Part shown: positions 25,935-37,230 of the stretch, in pieces
Position numbering within the stretch: position 1 is the stretch's first letter
Layout: each line of letters starts with the position of its first letter
Origin: Enoplolaimus lenunculus
Lineage: Eukaryota > Nematoda > Enoplea > Enoplida > Thoracostomopsidae
Direction of reading: 5' to 3'
Length of the DNA: 64,000 nucleotides
Assembly (NCBI GenBank): GCA_030248215.1
Contig: JASANG010000801.1
Location: forward strand, 124,001-188,000
The notes under the pieces: model-generated
Seen by the model: the letters and a program-made list of their open reading frames with translations, nothing else
What the model was told of the DNA's origin: nothing
The model's database searches: none
Made by a program: the position numbers and the translations under genes

Positions 25935-26431
25935 AGTTAGTAATAAGTTTTCAAACAAAAAACATAAGCGCTAGTTCCTTACGGTCCAGTGCGTTCTACG
26001 TATCTGAATTAATAAATGCAAAATGTTTACCACGTATTTAAACTAAAGGTTCGAGCTATAAGGTAGAGCCATATTCTCAAATGTGTGCAGCACCTATTGC
26101 CGTTTTGATTACAACATTTAAAACAAGCGAGCTACAGAAGTTGGAACAGGTCCGCTTTTTAAGGCACCGGATCCGGCCAATGCCCATCGCGCTGTGCCCG
26201 AGCCCGGCTCGCTTGGGCCCGGACCCTCGAATTTTATAAGGGTATAGAGCAGAAAACAAGACATTAAACAAATCATATAAATATAACACTATTTTTTCAT
26301 ATTTAACCAAACGTTGCTCAGTGCAGCTTCCATCAGAGCTTTAAGAGCTAAAAACGACCGAAAGGTAAAAAGGCTACAGGACCCAGTTACTACGGCGCCA
26401 CCTTCACTAAAATGCCGCTCAGATTCGGCCG

Positions 26432-26658
26432 TACACTGTAAATTTCAGTGAGTTAATTTTAATTCAGAATGAGTTGAATCACTCAGTCTGAGTTAGGACT
26501 ATTGATTCTGAGTCAATGAACCAACTCACTCGGAGTCAACTCAACTCAGTGTGACAATCAACTCAACTCAGAGTGAGTTAATGTTTACTGATATTAATTC
26601 ACAATGAACCAACTCGCTAGCTGAATTGATTGATCAACTCATTGGAATTTACAGAGTA
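26432..26658. mobile_element. CACTGTAAATTTCA family element
   Basis: Both ends present, with a short internal loss compared with the others. Confidence 0.83.
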
Positions 26659-26920
26659 ATAGCGTGTATACCAAGCACGCGTCTAGTGAGATTGGATAAC
26701 AATGAAAGTAGAACTGTGTTTTTACGCCAATTTGCGGGTTTCTTGAAGTAGGAGCAGAAAAGTCTGCAGTTCAAGACAGTTTGTTTCATGGGCTCGTGGA
26801 ACAAAAGGCGCGCGGTGAGTATAGCGCAACCCTAAGGGTAACAGCCGCCACAATATTACGTGATGTGTCAAAATTAATGAACCTTTATTTTAATGGAAAA
26901 ATTGTCAGTTAGTATCTATA

Positions 26921-27196
26921 ATACTTTAACTCATAGAGTATATTATGAGCAACTAAATAACAGTAATTTACGAGCAACACAGACACTGTGAGCAGTGTTT
27001 AACCAACAATTTTAACATATATGCGAAGTGCAAGATTTCTACAAGATGTGAGAGCCCTCTCGGACTCTAGCGTTAAGCTCCTGTAGCTTAGTGGACATCG
27101 TAAACGCCTTTCACCCGTGAAACTGGGGATCGAATCTTACCTTGAAATTTCATCTCATATGAAATTAAAAATATTCATGTGAGAAAGGATTAACTA
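26921..27196 (+). mobile_element. tRNA-derived SINE, copy 1
   Basis: An A-box-like TAGCTTAGTGG at 27084-27094 and a B-box-like GGGGATCGAATCT at 27125-27137, about 40 bases apart as in a tRNA. It is preceded by a shared leader (ACTCATAGAGTATATTATG, GAGCAACACAGACACTG) and followed by a tail ending TTCATGTGAGAAAGGATTAA. The tRNA fold does not close fully, so this is a SINE, not a functional tRNA. Confidence 0.75.
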
Positions 27197-28356
27197 TACA
27201 ATGTTGCCAATCCTTCCACGAACAAAACCGCCGAATCATATCTGCCGACAAATAAAAGTAGCAAATCAAATTAAGTCTTTTTTCGATTGCTCTTTGGTTA
27301 CTGGTTAAATGTGAATTAGCATTGCTATTTTTAACCAATTAAACAATAGTATTACACTAATTCGTGTACAAAATTAACAGGAATCGGTGGAACTTTGCGC
27401 AGCGAAAAACGGCAAAAATATCAAAATCCAAAACTGTTTCGATATTTTGAAAATAGTATTTTTAGAATAAAATTGCTTAAAACGAAAATTTGATTGCATC
27501 TTAAAATACATCAAAACTCAAAAAATTCACTGCAGTTCTTGTGGACTCAACATCCTTCCTTTAACTGAGATATTAAAAACCCTTGAATACCCCTCCTGAA
27601 AACTGTTTAGCCCCAACCCGAAGCAAGGTGAGCAGGCTACGGGCTTGGAGTATCGTTAAAATTTGCTTCTGATACGCAGTTATGTAAGTTATACGTTTGC
27701 AACAAATATATAATTCGTAAATATATATTGTATCAATCTAATAGCGTTTGCATAACGCAACAAATGAACAAAAAACAAAGACGCCGTTATAAATTACAGA
27801 AATTGCAGAAATTGCAAAAAATTGCAAAAAAATTGCATAAAATTGCATCAGAAGTGTTTAAAACGCAGTCGCCAATTCGCACAAAAATGAAACATTAATT
27901 GTGTTAAAATCACCAGTTTAACCTTCGTTTTGTGTTGGTGCAATCGCTGACCTCTGCAGCTGTATACTTTACAGTTTTTGTTTCGTAAAACAGGCGAAAA
28001 TCGCACGCAAAATGTGAGTAATTAACGTTATATACAGCCCGACAGCGAACGTTGTTAGATCTGCACCGATATGCAAAGTCCCTATTCAAACTTTAGCCCA
28101 AAGGTTAATTTCCACGCCAGGAATCGGACTTCGACCGTCTTGCAGTTTAGTCATGCATGTTGCCGCTATACCATGTGGTCATTGCAACACCTTTTTTTTA
28201 TACCGGTATATGTACATACGGTAATCTTTTTTACTTTACACACATTTAGGGATGTGCTATAATTTACTTTGCCGGACATCGCCGCGCGCCTCCGCAAGCC
28301 ACCTGTCGCCGCTATACATTGCTAGCGAAAATATAAGTGAAATCTATCCATTTAAC

Positions 28357-28538
28357 GGCCAATGTTACTTTAAGGTGCGTAACAGTAGATTAAGCGTATG
28401 CCTAAGTCTAAGCCTAAGCGTTGCAAAAATGTGTTCCTAAGCCTAAGCCTAACCAACGCAAAAAATGTAATCTAGAATCTAAACCTACTCTTTTATGGAC
28501 CCACAAGAAACCTGGACGCACCTTAAAGTAACATGGGC
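28357..28538. mobile_element. TTAGGC-array TIR element, type 3
   Basis: Ends GGCCAATGTTACTTTAAGG and CCTTAAAGTAACATGGGC with a short GCCTAA core; close relative of the copy at 3333. Confidence 0.85.
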
Positions 28539-29474
28539 TTATTAAATAATATGGGGCAATTTTTAATAAACAAATTTTATGGCGGCGTACGGTGGCGCGC
28601 GGCTGGTCCGTTGAGTATAGCGCAACGCTTATCGTGCACAAAATGGCAGACGTTCCTTTAGGACTTAAAACATGGTACCCAGGCGATTCTGAAAACCTGC
28701 CGTCAAAACCAATATACATTGGATATTATGATTTAGTACTAAAATTGCGTTTGATATTTCAGCTCTGTTCTCTCGCGATTTTTTCACCCGTCAAAAATTT
28801 TTGGATCCGCCACTGCAGGACGTATCATGGAATGCTGAAAATTTCTATTCGCTTTATACGGTAAACACAAAGTTAAGCCCCAAAAATGTCCCAAATTTAT
28901 TTACGTAAATTCTTAAAATGTTTTTTATACATTTTTCTTGAGCCAATAAAGCTTAAAAGACGGTATTTGGTTAAGCTTTAGCACCCAATGTTGGAGTCGT
29001 TTCCGTGAAAAGCATTTGTCTTGTATTTCAGAAATATTTGTCAAATATTTCAGAAATATTTTTTTAATCGTTCAAACAAAGTGTTAAAATTAAAACTTTT
29101 AATGATGAAAAATTTTAAACCAATATTTTTGAAAAATTTATGAAATAAAAGTCATGAATTCAAGACATATATGTGTGGAGACTGTATCAAGACATAACTG
29201 CCTTAAATTTCAAACAAGTATTTCATGAATACAAGATAATTTGTGTGTAGAGGAAAATGCCAAAGGTGTTAAATCTTCGAAACCAAACTTAAAATTTTTT
29301 TATAAATGTGAGAAAAGCACTAAAATTTAAGATTTTAAAGGTGACCATGTGTTGATTTGGGTCGTCATAAATTTGTCACTATGGATTTGTGATTATCCTT
29401 TGTTGACGCTCGGGCAGAACTCGATAACTCTTCCAAAATTCAGTTAAAAGTACATTGTGTTTAAATAATTTTTC

Positions 29475-29677
29475 GGCCCATGTATAGAACAAGGCCGAAA
29501 CCGTAGAACAAGCATATACCTAAGCCTAAGCCTAAGCCTGAGCCTACGCCGAAGCGCAAGAATAAGCGTATGTGTAAACCTAAGCCTAAACCTCAGTTAA
29601 AAATTTAGCCTAAAGCTTAAACTGGCTCTGTTACAGATCCTTCGGAACACGATCCGTCCTTGTTCTATACATGGGTC
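29475..29677. mobile_element. TTAGGC-array TIR element, type 1
   Basis: Ends GGCCCATGTATAGAACAAGG and CCTTGTTCTATACATGGG; central GCCTAA array and a TTTAGCCTAAAGCTTAAAC block. Confidence 0.87.
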
Positions 29678-30515
29678 AATTTTTGAATGACAATTTCAAA
29701 ACTTAACTGTCGCAATGCTTTCATCGTACGCTTCGCAGCGGTGTTAACTCTATTTTTACACTCGCCAAGACGTCCTGCAGAGAAATAGATTGCAGTGTAA
29801 CGTCCGAGATTCAAAACCAGTTTGTTAAACAAATGGCTTACGATCCACAGGCCAACGTTTTTAGCTTAAAAACCCACCTATTCATTCGGGAGTAAGCATT
29901 GCTTCCGTTTGTGGGACCGGCGGAAACAGCATATATGCTTGCTGCTATAAGTAGTGACGGGCATTTGATATTTTTTCATGTCCGGATATCCGGTGCCAAG
30001 TTATAAGTCTGCATCCATATTTGAAGACAAAACTAGAAACTAGAAATCTACTGATCGATATGAGAGATAAAATATAACGGCGGGGGGGTTGATTCTGTTG
30101 GCAAAAACTGTAAAATAAGTGTGAATGTGGGGAGACAAACATTAAAACATACGGGCGGCAGTCAAAACAGTACAGGTGCTTGAATATTAAAACAAACAGA
30201 ATGAAATTGGTGAAAATTTCAAATGTTTTTAGGAAAAAGTAAATATTAAATAAATATGATATGAAATATAGGAAACAGTGAAATGTGAACAGAAAATGTT
30301 AAAAGTTCTAAAATGAAATGAAAAAATTGAAAAATACTGATATTTTCTTTTATAGACTGCGGGGGTTTCATTAAATTTAAGATATTGGAAATTTTGCAAT
30401 TTAAGTAAATGGTTTTACATGGATTGAACCTGATGCCGAAACCTGCATCGTTTCGGAAACTCCAGTTTTAGATAGAACCTGTTTCTAATATGGGCCACAA
30501 AGATGTAGAAAGGTC

Positions 30516-30705
30516 GGTCCATGTATAGAACAGGGCCGCAACAGTATTACAAGCATATTCCTAAGCCTACGACTAAGTTTAAGCGTAAGAATAAGCTTAT
30601 ACATAAGCCTAAGCCTAAGCCTAAGCAACAAAATAGTCTAAAGCTTGACTTTACTCTATTACAGTCCCGCAGAAAAACGTTCCGGCCCTGTTCTATACAT
30701 GGGCC
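30516..30705. mobile_element. TTAGGC-array TIR element, type 1
   Basis: Ends GGTCCATGTATAGAACAGGG and GGCCCTGTTCTATACATGGG; a well preserved inverted repeat of about 24 bases around a GCCTAA core. Confidence 0.9.
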
Positions 30706-31456
30706 GAAAGCGTCAAAAGGTACTGGTCGGGTAGGAAATTCATTGTTGGAGCTGTTTTGCAGCGAAAAAATTTCTAAATTCCTAAATAATCAAACATTTA
30801 CTAAAAACGAAATCAATTTTGAATTTCAAAAACGTCTTTAATACTGGATGTCATTGTGCACCATGACTCGAGTACGCAGTTTTAAATTTCTATTCAATCG
30901 AATATGCAAAACTTTGGGGTCTTTTCCCTAATCCTCCCAGTCCGCGTTGGCCCATAAGTGGTCGGATTTTGAAAATTTCTGCATATATGAATTTCTCGTG
31001 GTCTCCTCTAATGATTGCATGGCCAAATTTGAATTTTTTAAAAATTGGATATTTTAAGCTCCCACAGTTTGCCCCCTTGGGACCAAAAAAATTGTCAAAA
31101 AGTTTGACGAATTATATACCTCATTCAATGCAACTTGTTGCAAAGCTAAGTTTAATGATGTTAAATTGCTTGTAATCAGACGATTAGTTAACGAGTTATT
31201 GTCATATAACTGATTTGGCGCGCTGCAAATGATTTGGGTCGGCGCCAAATCAGTTATTTGGCCAAAATTCGTTAACCAATCGTCTGAATGCAAAACAGTT
31301 TACACCGTTGGACTCAGCTCTGCAAGCTGCATCAAGTGGTATACAGTTTGTTAAACTTTTGAACATGGGACCTTAAAAATCGACATGAGAGAAGCTCAAA
31401 TATGTAAAATTTTTCAAAAACCGTCCACTTTTGGGCAAACGCGAGCAGGTGAGAGT

Positions 31457-31667
31457 ACACTGCAAAAAATGGTGAGTCAAATTGACTCACTCCGAAATAG
31501 GCTTTACGGGACTACACAAATTGAGTCAAAATTCGACTCCTTCAGCGTCAAATTCCATGCACCGAGTCACACGTTTGACTCTGGCGGAGTCGAATTTGAC
31601 TCAGTTTGTGTAGTCCCGTAGAGCCTGTTTCGGAGAGAGTCAATTTGACTCACCATTTTTTGCAGTA
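31457..31667. mobile_element. GAGTCAAATT palindromic element, well preserved
   Basis: Both termini intact (ACACTGCAAAAAATGGTGAG and CTCACCATTTTTTGCAGT). Arms of about 60 bases form a near-perfect hairpin around GAGTC-rich repeats. Confidence 0.87.
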
Positions 31668-31934
31668 GTGTACCGAAAAGACCGAAACTTTGAATGATCC
31701 AAAAATTTCATATAAAATTACTAATCCAGGCTTGCTGAAGTAGCTTCAAATTACTACAGTTTTGACTTTTTAAATTTGAATTGAAATTTTACAAAATTAC
31801 CGCTGGTGCACCGTTCGAGTGTTTAAAAACTTATTACTAACTGATGATATGCATTACCCACAATTGAGAATACAGTCCCAAGCTTAAATAATTTGAATTT
31901 TGTACGTTTTGCTAAAAAATAACTGTTAACAAAG

Positions 31935-32453
31935 GTACGACCGCAGGTCTGCCTCCGTCTCCTGCTCCGGCAGACAATCGGCCTCCGGCTCCGGCTCCGG
32001 CAGACAATCGGCCTCCGGCTCCGGCTCCGGCAGACAATCGGCCTCCGTCTCCTGCTCCGGCAGACAATCGGCCTCCGGCTCCGGCTCCGGCAGACAATCG
32101 GCCTCCGGCTCCGGCTCTAGCTCCAGTAAAATTTTTGCCGGAGGTTCTGATAATTTTGGTAGTAAAATTTTGCATAATTTTGCATAATTTATCTGTTGTT
32201 TAGCGCATTTCGTTTTACTTTTGTCACAATTTTCAGGAACAAACTTCCAAAATTTCGCAGGAAATTAGCGTAAAACCAAACATATTAACATCAATTGCAG
32301 ATACTGGTTAAAATAAACTAGTTGACCATCATCGTTACTACCTAATTTCGCTTCATCTCCGGCTCCGGCTCCTTCCCCGGCTGCGGCAAGCTTCGATGAC
32401 CTCCGGCTCCGGCTTCGGTATTTTTCACCTCTGGTTGCACCCTGCTGTCAAGT
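31935..32453. mobile_element. CCGGAGCC-family element with 30-bp tandem array
   Basis: Left GGTACGACCGCAGG, right CTCTGGTTGCACCCTGCTG. 31950-32120 is a 30-bp array (GGCCTCCGGCTCCGGCTCC, then GGCAGACAATC). The middle has ATTTCGTTTTACTTTTGTC and TACTACCTAATTTCGCTTC, shared with the copy at 33722. The Gly/Ala-rich frame over the array is an artefact of the period. Confidence 0.75.
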
Positions 32454-32653
32454 ATAATTCCCGCAATACCTCGCATATACCAGTCGTGTAAATTTTGCAC
32501 TCCATACTCATGAGCGCTGACCGCATGTTTGAAAACAAACTGGTTTTACCATTCTATAAAAGTTTTAAAAGGCTTTTTTTGGGTTACAATCTTCAAAAGT
32601 ATCTAAAATCTCTTTATAAAAATTCCAATGAAATGACTGACCACTAAACGCCC

Positions 32654-32849
32654 GGCCAATGTTACTTTAAGGGCGTAATAGTAAATTATGCGTGTTCCTA
32701 AGCCTAAGCCTAAGCCTAAGCCTAATCCTAAGCCTAAGCCTAAGCCTGAGCCTAAGCCTAAGCCTAAGCAAAAAATTAGTCTAAAGCTTAAACTGACTCT
32801 ATTATAGGCCCTACGGAAAACGATCCGGACCTGTCCTATACATGGGCCG
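32654..32849. mobile_element. Chimeric TTAGGC element: type 3 left end, type 1 right end
   Basis: Left end GGCCAATGTTACTTTAAGGG is type 3; right end CCTGTCCTATACATGGGCC is type 1. The core is an almost pure GCCTAA run (about 32697-32768). A further type 1 end lies at 32853-32900. Confidence 0.8.
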
Positions 32850-32934
32850 GAATATGCTTATAATACTGTTCCGGCCCTGTTCTATAGGTACATGGGCCCT
32901 AAGAGGTATGGGTCAATGTTTAGCACAAAAACTT

Positions 32935-33721
32935 GTGACCAGGTAAGTGTGGCTGGGAAAACTGAAAAATTCAAACGCCTAGATATTCCCATGTTTGGTA
33001 CGAAAAGTTAGGTGCACAGGCGAGGTTCGGAACTGGAAAACTGGAGAAAAGTTAAACGTATAGGGTTTCTCTTAGACTGGTTGGGAAGGAACAGTTTGGT
33101 AGGTTTGGCTGGAACATTGGGATGTGTGGTTCGGTTCCGAAAAGTGGAAAGGTGGAAAAGTGGAAAATTCAAGCGCAGGTATGAGATTCGTTTTGGTTGG
33201 TAGGGAAAGTTAGAGGTGTAGGGAGGTTCGGAAAACGGGAAAAGTGGAAAATTTTAATGCCTAGATTTTCCATTGGTTGGTAGGAAAAATCTGAAGCATA
33301 TGTTTGTTTGAAAAACGGGAAAAGTCGCAAATTTAAACGCCTATTGAATTTTCTAGTTTTTCCGTTTTCCCACAAATCCTACAATCCTACCATTTCCCCT
33401 ACAAAAACCAAACCAGGGAAAGTCCGGGCGGTTAACCAAACCATTTTAGGCGTTTAAATTTTTCCACTTTTCCCGCTATCCAAACAAATTTTACACTTCA
33501 GATTTTCCCTACCAAACGTGGGAATATCTATGCGTTAGGATTACCTATCAAACCAGAATAAGTTCGGGTGTGGGAATTTTCCACTTTGCCCATTTTCCAA
33601 ACGAAACCTGCCCTTCTGATTTTCTCAACCAACCCAGGAGTAATCTAAGCGTTTATATATTTTACACATTTCCCGTTTCCAGACTAACTTTACAATACAG
33701 ATTTTCTCTACCGAGCCACCA
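32935..33721. repeat. Foldback: tandem array of about 95 bp that flips orientation near 33360
   Basis: Units with GGGAAAAGTGGAAAATTT, AACGCC and GGTTGGTAGGGAAAA run on the plus strand to about 33350. From 33365 the same units appear reverse-complemented (TTTTCCACTTTTCCCG, TTTTCCCTACCAAAC). One more inverted unit at 34125-34190 follows an inserted element. Confidence 0.82.
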
Positions 33722-34098
33722 GGATGCAACCGAAGGTGAAAAACACCGGAGCCGGAGCCGGGGGTCAACGAATCTTCCAGGAGTCGGTGCCGGAGGTGAG
33801 GAGAAATTAGGTAGTAACAATGATGGTTAACAAGTTAATTTTAGCCAATATCTGCAATATGTTGTTAAGTTGTTTGGTTTTACGCTAATTTTTGCGAAAT
33901 TTCAGAAATTCTTTCCTGAAAATTGTGACAAAAGCAGAACGAAACGCGCTAAACAGATAAATTTTGCAAATTTAATGGAAAATTTTACTACCGAAATAGC
34001 CAGAACCTCCGCCAAAAATTCTACCGGAGCCGGAGCCGGAGCCGAAGCCGGAGGCCGATTTTCTGCCGGAGCCAGACATCCGGTTGCACCCTGCGAGC
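33722..34098. mobile_element. CCGGAGCC-family element
   Basis: Left GGATGCAACCGAAGGTGAAA, right CATCCGGTTGCACCCTGCG. Reverse orientation to the copy at 31935 with the same internal blocks. Inserted inside foldback-array sequence, which resumes at about 34125. Confidence 0.75.
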
Positions 34099-34363
34099 CG
34101 GGGAATATATATCCAGGCTCATGAATTTTCCATTTTTCCCAGCAAAACCTATTCCTGTGAGTTTTCCTGCCCAACCAGTGGAGAATCAAGCCGTCATACA
34201 GGAGTGGCTGCACTGCACTCCTGGTCATAAGTTTTTCACCCTGGAAAACTGGAAGCCCCTGTTCGATACAGAGGCCGAGGCAGGATAGGGTTGAGGACGT
34301 CATGCGCCACACTTATTCGGTCATTACAGTGTTACAAGTCTTACATGTGTTTAACAATTTGGA

Positions 34364-34752
34364 CAGTTGGGTACAACCAGCGGTCTGCTTCCGGCTACGG
34401 CTCCGGCTCCGACCAAAAATCGATCTCCAGCTCCGGTACAATTTATGTCGGGGGCTGCGGCAGTTTCGGTAGTAAATTTTTCCAAAATTTTACAAAATCT
34501 ATTTAGTGCGATTTGTTTCACATTTTGGTACAATTATGCTGAAAAAATTGTTGAGATTTCGTAACAAATAAGTAAGCGTAAACATAAAATATTTAACAAC
34601 ACCTTTCACGTGTTGGCCCAGGTATTTGCTAAAATTACAGAATTAAACGTCATTTTAACTACCTAATTTTGGCTTATCTCCGCCTCCGGCAAAATTTGTT
34701 GACCTCTGGCTCCGGCAAATTTTGTTAACCTCCGCCTCCGGTATGTTTAACA
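34364..34752. mobile_element. CCGGAGCC-family element
   Basis: GGGTACAACCAGCGGTCTGC at left, then GGCTACGGCTCCGGCTCC and the shared middle block; CCGCCTCCGGTATG at the right. Pieces of the family also lie at 35310-35400 and 58640-58960. Confidence 0.65.
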
Positions 34753-35400
34753 TCGTGTAAACACCTTGATGAACAGAGATTTAAGCCTGCATTTCTAAAT
34801 GTGTGTCGCACCTATCACCAGTTGATGATAAATCTTGCAGCGCCTGAATTCCTACAACGTCAGGTTCGAAATGCTGCACTATTGACGAATTTGATTGGTC
34901 ATACTTCTCTACCAAGTTTAAGATTAACAAGAGCACTACGAAAATTGTCGAAAACTTCAACAAAAATTATACCGGAATCAGAGATTGATTATCAGGCAAA
35001 TCAGGAGGCAGACCTTCGATTATACCCTGGTGCACATTGTTTTATCAATTACTGGTTGTATGCACAGTACAATAGCCCCACAAGACATAACAGACCACTC
35101 CGGCTTGAACGCCTCTAAACTCAAACGGTTATGACAAACTGCTCTCAAGCGAAAGTCTGGTTGCTAGCATCGAAATCTAAAACCTTGAACCTAAATATAA
35201 ATGAAGATAGAAAATATTCATGCGAGAAAAGGTTAATTGAATAATTTGAATCACTGTCTAGAAATATAAATAAGTATAGTGAACATCATGTTGACTACTT
35301 AATTTTGACCCACCTCCGGCTTCACCTCCAATTCTGGTTTCGGCAAGTTTTGTTGACCCTCCAGATCCAGTTCCTGTATTTTTCACTTCCGGTTGCACCT

Positions 35401-36129
35401 TAACTCCATATCTGCTAACTATCAAGTAACTGAAAATTTTGATATTTTAATGCTTCAGTCGCTCCTTATTATTAAGGTAGTGATATTTCTGAGACCTTTT
35501 ATTACTTATGAAAATTTTTATTAACCCATTCGCACATGAATTTGTCCCATATATATTTGCATATTTCATACAGGAATCCCACCTTAATCACTAGACCTTC
35601 GGCTGAGAACAATTTACTACCGTCGTTCGACTACATGATACACTACAGCCCAAACGGACTCTTATGTCTTGTGGAGATACTGAACTGCGCATACGTGCAA
35701 TAATAGTACAACGTTGCCCAAGTCGGGATTCCGAATCCATCCCTTCCGTTTAACGTTACGTTTCGATATAAGTACCTTTGCATTCACGGTTACCGTTTCC
35801 GGCACACTATCAACTGTTTCCGGTATTGTTACATTTGTTTATTATATACAATTCAATTATAAACGACAAACATAATACAATAAAATACAAAAATGTACAA
35901 AATATACAATATAATACAGTTATTTGTACAAAACAACAATTCAGAGCAGAATAACACGGTAACCTTTAAACCCGTAACTGTAGAACAAATTTATATTCAA
36001 CAAAGTTTATAATTTTTCAAAAAGTTATTCAAAATATTACTAAACATAATGCTTATAGTTTGTGTCTTCAAAAGCAAGCTCATAGTGAGTAAATTAAAAT
36101 ATTTTCAGAAATTGCCGGTCGGTTTACAA
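35401..36129. other. AT-rich stretch
   Basis: Holds the diverged SINE (35518-35735); the rest (35830-36050) is ACAAAATATACAATATAATAC-like low complexity. No gene seen. Confidence 0.5.
35518..35735 (-). mobile_element. tRNA-derived SINE, copy 4 (diverged)
   Basis: Starts TTAACCCATTCGCACATGAA, the family's inverted tail, and contains CTTATGTCTTGTGGAGAT and CGCATACGTGCAATAATAG as in copy 3. The A and B boxes are worn. Confidence 0.6.
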
Positions 36130-37230
36130 AAAATAGAAACTGGTCCCAATCAAGTGAACAAAACACCGTATCAAGCAAAAAGTTTTCATTGACCCTTGCA
36201 TACAACCTTGTTATATTGGGTTTCTAATGTCCCCATCAATTTAGACAAACTCGCTGGGACTGCTCGCGCACTTTCTTATTGCTCAACACTGCATAAACGC
36301 TGCGCGAAAAGTATACGCAAATTACTGACTGACGTACGTTTCTCAGGTATCCCACTTAACAAAGCAAAGAATTTTAATTAACTGTGCATAACACGAATTG
36401 TTCCTTGAATGCTAAATGAAATTGTTGCAATCAGATGTTAAAAATTTGCAATTGCCTATGAAGAATTACTATGCCGCACGACATTCGAAACCACTTTTGT
36501 TGGCACAGGAGACCTATGATTAGAGTAAACTCAAGCTTAGTACTGTTATATTAAGCTGTAGTGACCATCTCCACTTTTCGCTAACTCGATAACATTGGCA
36601 CTAGACTGTCCCAAATTGAAACATCAAGTAACAGGCAAAATTTGACTTCTCTGACTGAACGGGGTATTAGAAGTTACTTGGGGAACGATTCTAAACAAGC
36701 TAAGGACGCCTGCATGGAAGCAAATAGTGACATCTGATACAGCTGACCTGAAAATCAGTTGCATTTTTTTTCTTTCGACCAGTTTTTACCTCAATTCTGC
36801 GTTTTTTCAGGATGACCAAATCACGCTTAACACTTTTGACTATTTCTCGTGCTGAACAGATTAACATGTGCAATGGTTGTTTTAGACCAATCATTGCGTA
36901 TTCAATTGGAATTTGGAGTAGTGTATGAGAGTTGAACGCATGTGTTCAAACAAAAAACATCAACCACTCTCATACACAGTCAGCTGGTTAGAATTCGGCT
37001 TGATAGGTAACCAAAGTCTTTCCAAAACTTTGGTCGTACGCAGTTCTTTGTGCGGCGCACTGTAATGAGTACCATTACTGATTATCGTTACATAAAATGT
37101 CGAAATCGCTGCACAGAACCATTTAACTTGTCGTTAAATATTACAATTGAATTCATTCGGAAACCTGGACAGGCGCGTAACCTCAAACGTCAGATGAAAC
37201 TTAAAGGCGCATGCACAAGGTATGTACGTA
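36130..37230 (+). repeat. Left arm of large inverted repeat
   Basis: Aligns in reverse complement with 44085-45100 over most of its length: for example GAAACCACTTTTGTTGGC, AAATAGTGACATCTG, TCAGCTGGTTAGAATTCG, ATAAAATGTCGAAATCGCT and AAAGGCGCATGCACA all have inverted partners in order. Identity looks like 65-75 per cent by eye. An extra 100 bases near 36600-36700 are only in this arm. Short stretches of the two arms also resemble each other when translated (RYIKCRNR / RYINCRNR; TIEFIR). Confidence 0.75.

Larger units (their letters stand above)
27661..31456. other. Non-genic stretch with TIR elements
   Basis: Contains three TTAGGC elements (listed), AT-rich unique sequence at 28860-29460 and 30180-30420, and no recognisable exons. 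ORFs at 28071-28864 lack splice or homology support. Confidence 0.45.

Noticed and set aside
27070-27140. Functional tRNA gene
   Set aside because: A and B boxes are present, but the acceptor stem does not pair and the same sequence recurs inside a larger repeat family.
31912-32175. Gly/Ala-rich 87-residue frame (GAGAGGRLS)
   Set aside because: Translation of the 30-bp CCGGCTCC array in a CCGGAGCC element.
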